A stretch of DNA of 35,838 bases from contig NZ_BOOG01000066.1 in assembly GCF_016863115.1 (NCBI RefSeq), forward strand, positions 1 through 35,838, given 5' to 3'. The translations under genes and the position numbers were made by a program. The notes under the pieces are model-generated. The model was not told where the DNA came from. It saw only the letters and a list, made by a program, of their open reading frames with translations, and did not search any database. Numbering within the stretch: the stretch's first letter is position 1; every line of letters starts with the position of its first letter. This document shows positions 35,170 to 35,838 of this stretch, in pieces. Source of the DNA: Sphaerimonospora thailandensis (GTDB lineage: Bacteria; Actinomycetota; Actinomycetes; Streptosporangiales; Streptosporangiaceae).

Positions 35170-35838
35170 TCAGGTGCGGGCGGCGGTGTCCGTGGACTCT
35201 CCGGAATCGACGTCGGGCTCCGGCTCGCGTCCCGGCGTCATGATGTTCATCTTCTTGATCAGGAAACTGAACAGGAAGTAGTAGACGAAGAAGTAACAGA
35301 CCCCGATCAGCATGATGAGCGGGAAATTGTGCGTGTTGTCCTTGGTCGCGTTCAGACCGGCGTCGATCGCGCCGGCCGAGAACCCGAACCCGAGCCGTCC
35401 GCCGAGGCCCGCGACCAGCGCCATCGAGATGCCGGTGAGCAGTGCGTGCACCGCGAACAGGACCGGAGCCACGAAGATGAACGCGAACTCGATCGGCTCG
35501 GTGATGCCGGTGACGAACGAGACGAGCGCGGCGGAGAGCATGATGCCGCCCACGGTCGCCCGCCGATGCGGGGGAGCGGCGCGCCACATGGCGAGGGCGG
35601 CGGCCGGGAGGCCGAACATCATGACGGGGAAGAAACCGGCCATGAACGCGCCCGCACCCTGCTGGCCAGCGAAATAGCACCACATGTCACCCGTCGTGTG
35701 AACCGTGCCGATTTCACATCCCGGCACCGTGTACCAGACGATCGAGTTGACGAAGTGGTGGAGGCCGAAGGGAATGAGCGCCCGGTTGACGACGCCGTAG
35801 ATCCCGGCACCCTCTGTGGAGTGGCGGGCGAGCCAGTC
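35170..35838 (-). CDS. PTS EIIC permease, GlcNAc/glucose type (N-terminus outside the window)
   Basis: The visible 222 residues are the C-terminal part of a glucose/N-acetylglucosamine-family EIIC. They include LARHSTEGAGIYGVVNRAL-IPFGLHHFVNSIVWY, DMWCYFAGQQGAGAFMAGFFP-VMMFGLPAAALAMWRAA, the GITEPIEFAFIFVAPVLFAVHALL sugar-site motif and a final membrane segment (IGVCYFFVYYFLFSFLIKKMNIMTPGRE). The protein stops about 20 residues after the last segment without an EIIB domain, so IIB must be a separate polypeptide. The VNS and VPGCEIGT segments resemble actinobacterial NagE2-type GlcNAc permeases. Expected partners are IIB and IIA proteins and HPr; DasR control is typical in streptomycetes, but the upstream region lies beyond the window. 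The open frame continues through 35838. Confidence 0.92.
   Translation of the reverse strand, partial: DWLARHSTEGAGIYGVVNRALIPFGLHHFVNSIVWYTVPGCEIGTVHTTGDMWCYFAGQQGAGAFMAGFFPVMMFGLPAAALAMWRAAPPHRRATVGGIMLSAALVSFVTGITEPIEFAFIFVAPVLFAVHALLTGISMALVAGLGGRLGFGFSAGAIDAGLNATKDNTHNFPLIMLIGVCYFFVYYFLFSFLIKKMNIMTPGREPEPDVDSGESTDTAART

Overview
This is a contiguous, high-GC chromosomal segment of an actinomycete. GTG and TTG starts are frequent, stop/start codons overlap by 4 bp inside operons, and the core gene order is the conserved actinobacterial block known from Mycobacterium tuberculosis as sahH ... mtrA-mtrB-lpqB-comF-hpf-secA1 (Rv3248c to Rv3240c, with Rv3235 nearby). SpoIIM-, GPP34- and Rv3235-family genes together with a NagE-like PTS permease fit a sporulating, filamentous member of the Streptosporangiales or a relative. 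The family assignment is inference from gene content.

Layout. (1) 77-3492: a short MerR regulator diverges from ahcY (S-adenosylhomocysteine hydrolase). A nested palindromic intergenic element and then a second hydrolase of the shorter archaeal/Thermotoga type follow. (2) 3651-14872: a membrane and envelope locus, RDD protein / SpoIIM / DUF58 / MoxR ATPase / DUF4350 / DUF4129 / GPDPase-type membrane protein. It corresponds to the mycobacterial moxR2 locus (Rv3690-Rv3695). It is interrupted between SpoIIM and DUF58 by a GPP34 protein, an APC permease and a GNAT acetyltransferase. The four upstream members of the minus-strand operon are joined by 4-bp overlaps. (3) 15210-21491: mtrA-mtrB-lpqB (two-component control of envelope and division plus its lipoprotein), a ComF-type phosphoribosyltransferase and the long-form ribosome hibernation factor hpf. 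(4) 21565-24901: an accessory module consisting of a WXG-like small helical protein divergent from a DUF1023 alpha/beta-hydrolase, followed by two tandem paralogous lipoproteins. (5) 25065-31217: a NarL/LuxR response regulator, a heterodimeric ABC exporter, a YcaQ/AlkX-family DNA glycosylase-like protein and a two-TM small protein. (6) 31442-35838: secA with a strong bidirectional terminator, an Rv3235-family protein, a 17-bp minisatellite, and the C-terminal part of a PTS EIIC permease running off the window.

Most of the window is ordinary core genome. The best candidate for an undescribed system is region 4. Its architecture (helical WXG-like partner, lipase-fold protein with a seven-fold 14-residue repeat, two tandem lipoproteins) resembles in outline a secreted lipase toxin with lipoprotein immunity proteins; this is a hypothesis. 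Other points worth a look are the two hydrolases of different type side by side, the nested palindrome after ahcY with a half copy 8 kb away, operator-like palindromes at the GPP34 and mtrA promoters, a long leader on hpf, and a SigR-type promoter match ahead of secA. No rRNA, tRNA, CRISPR array, insertion sequence or phage gene was seen.
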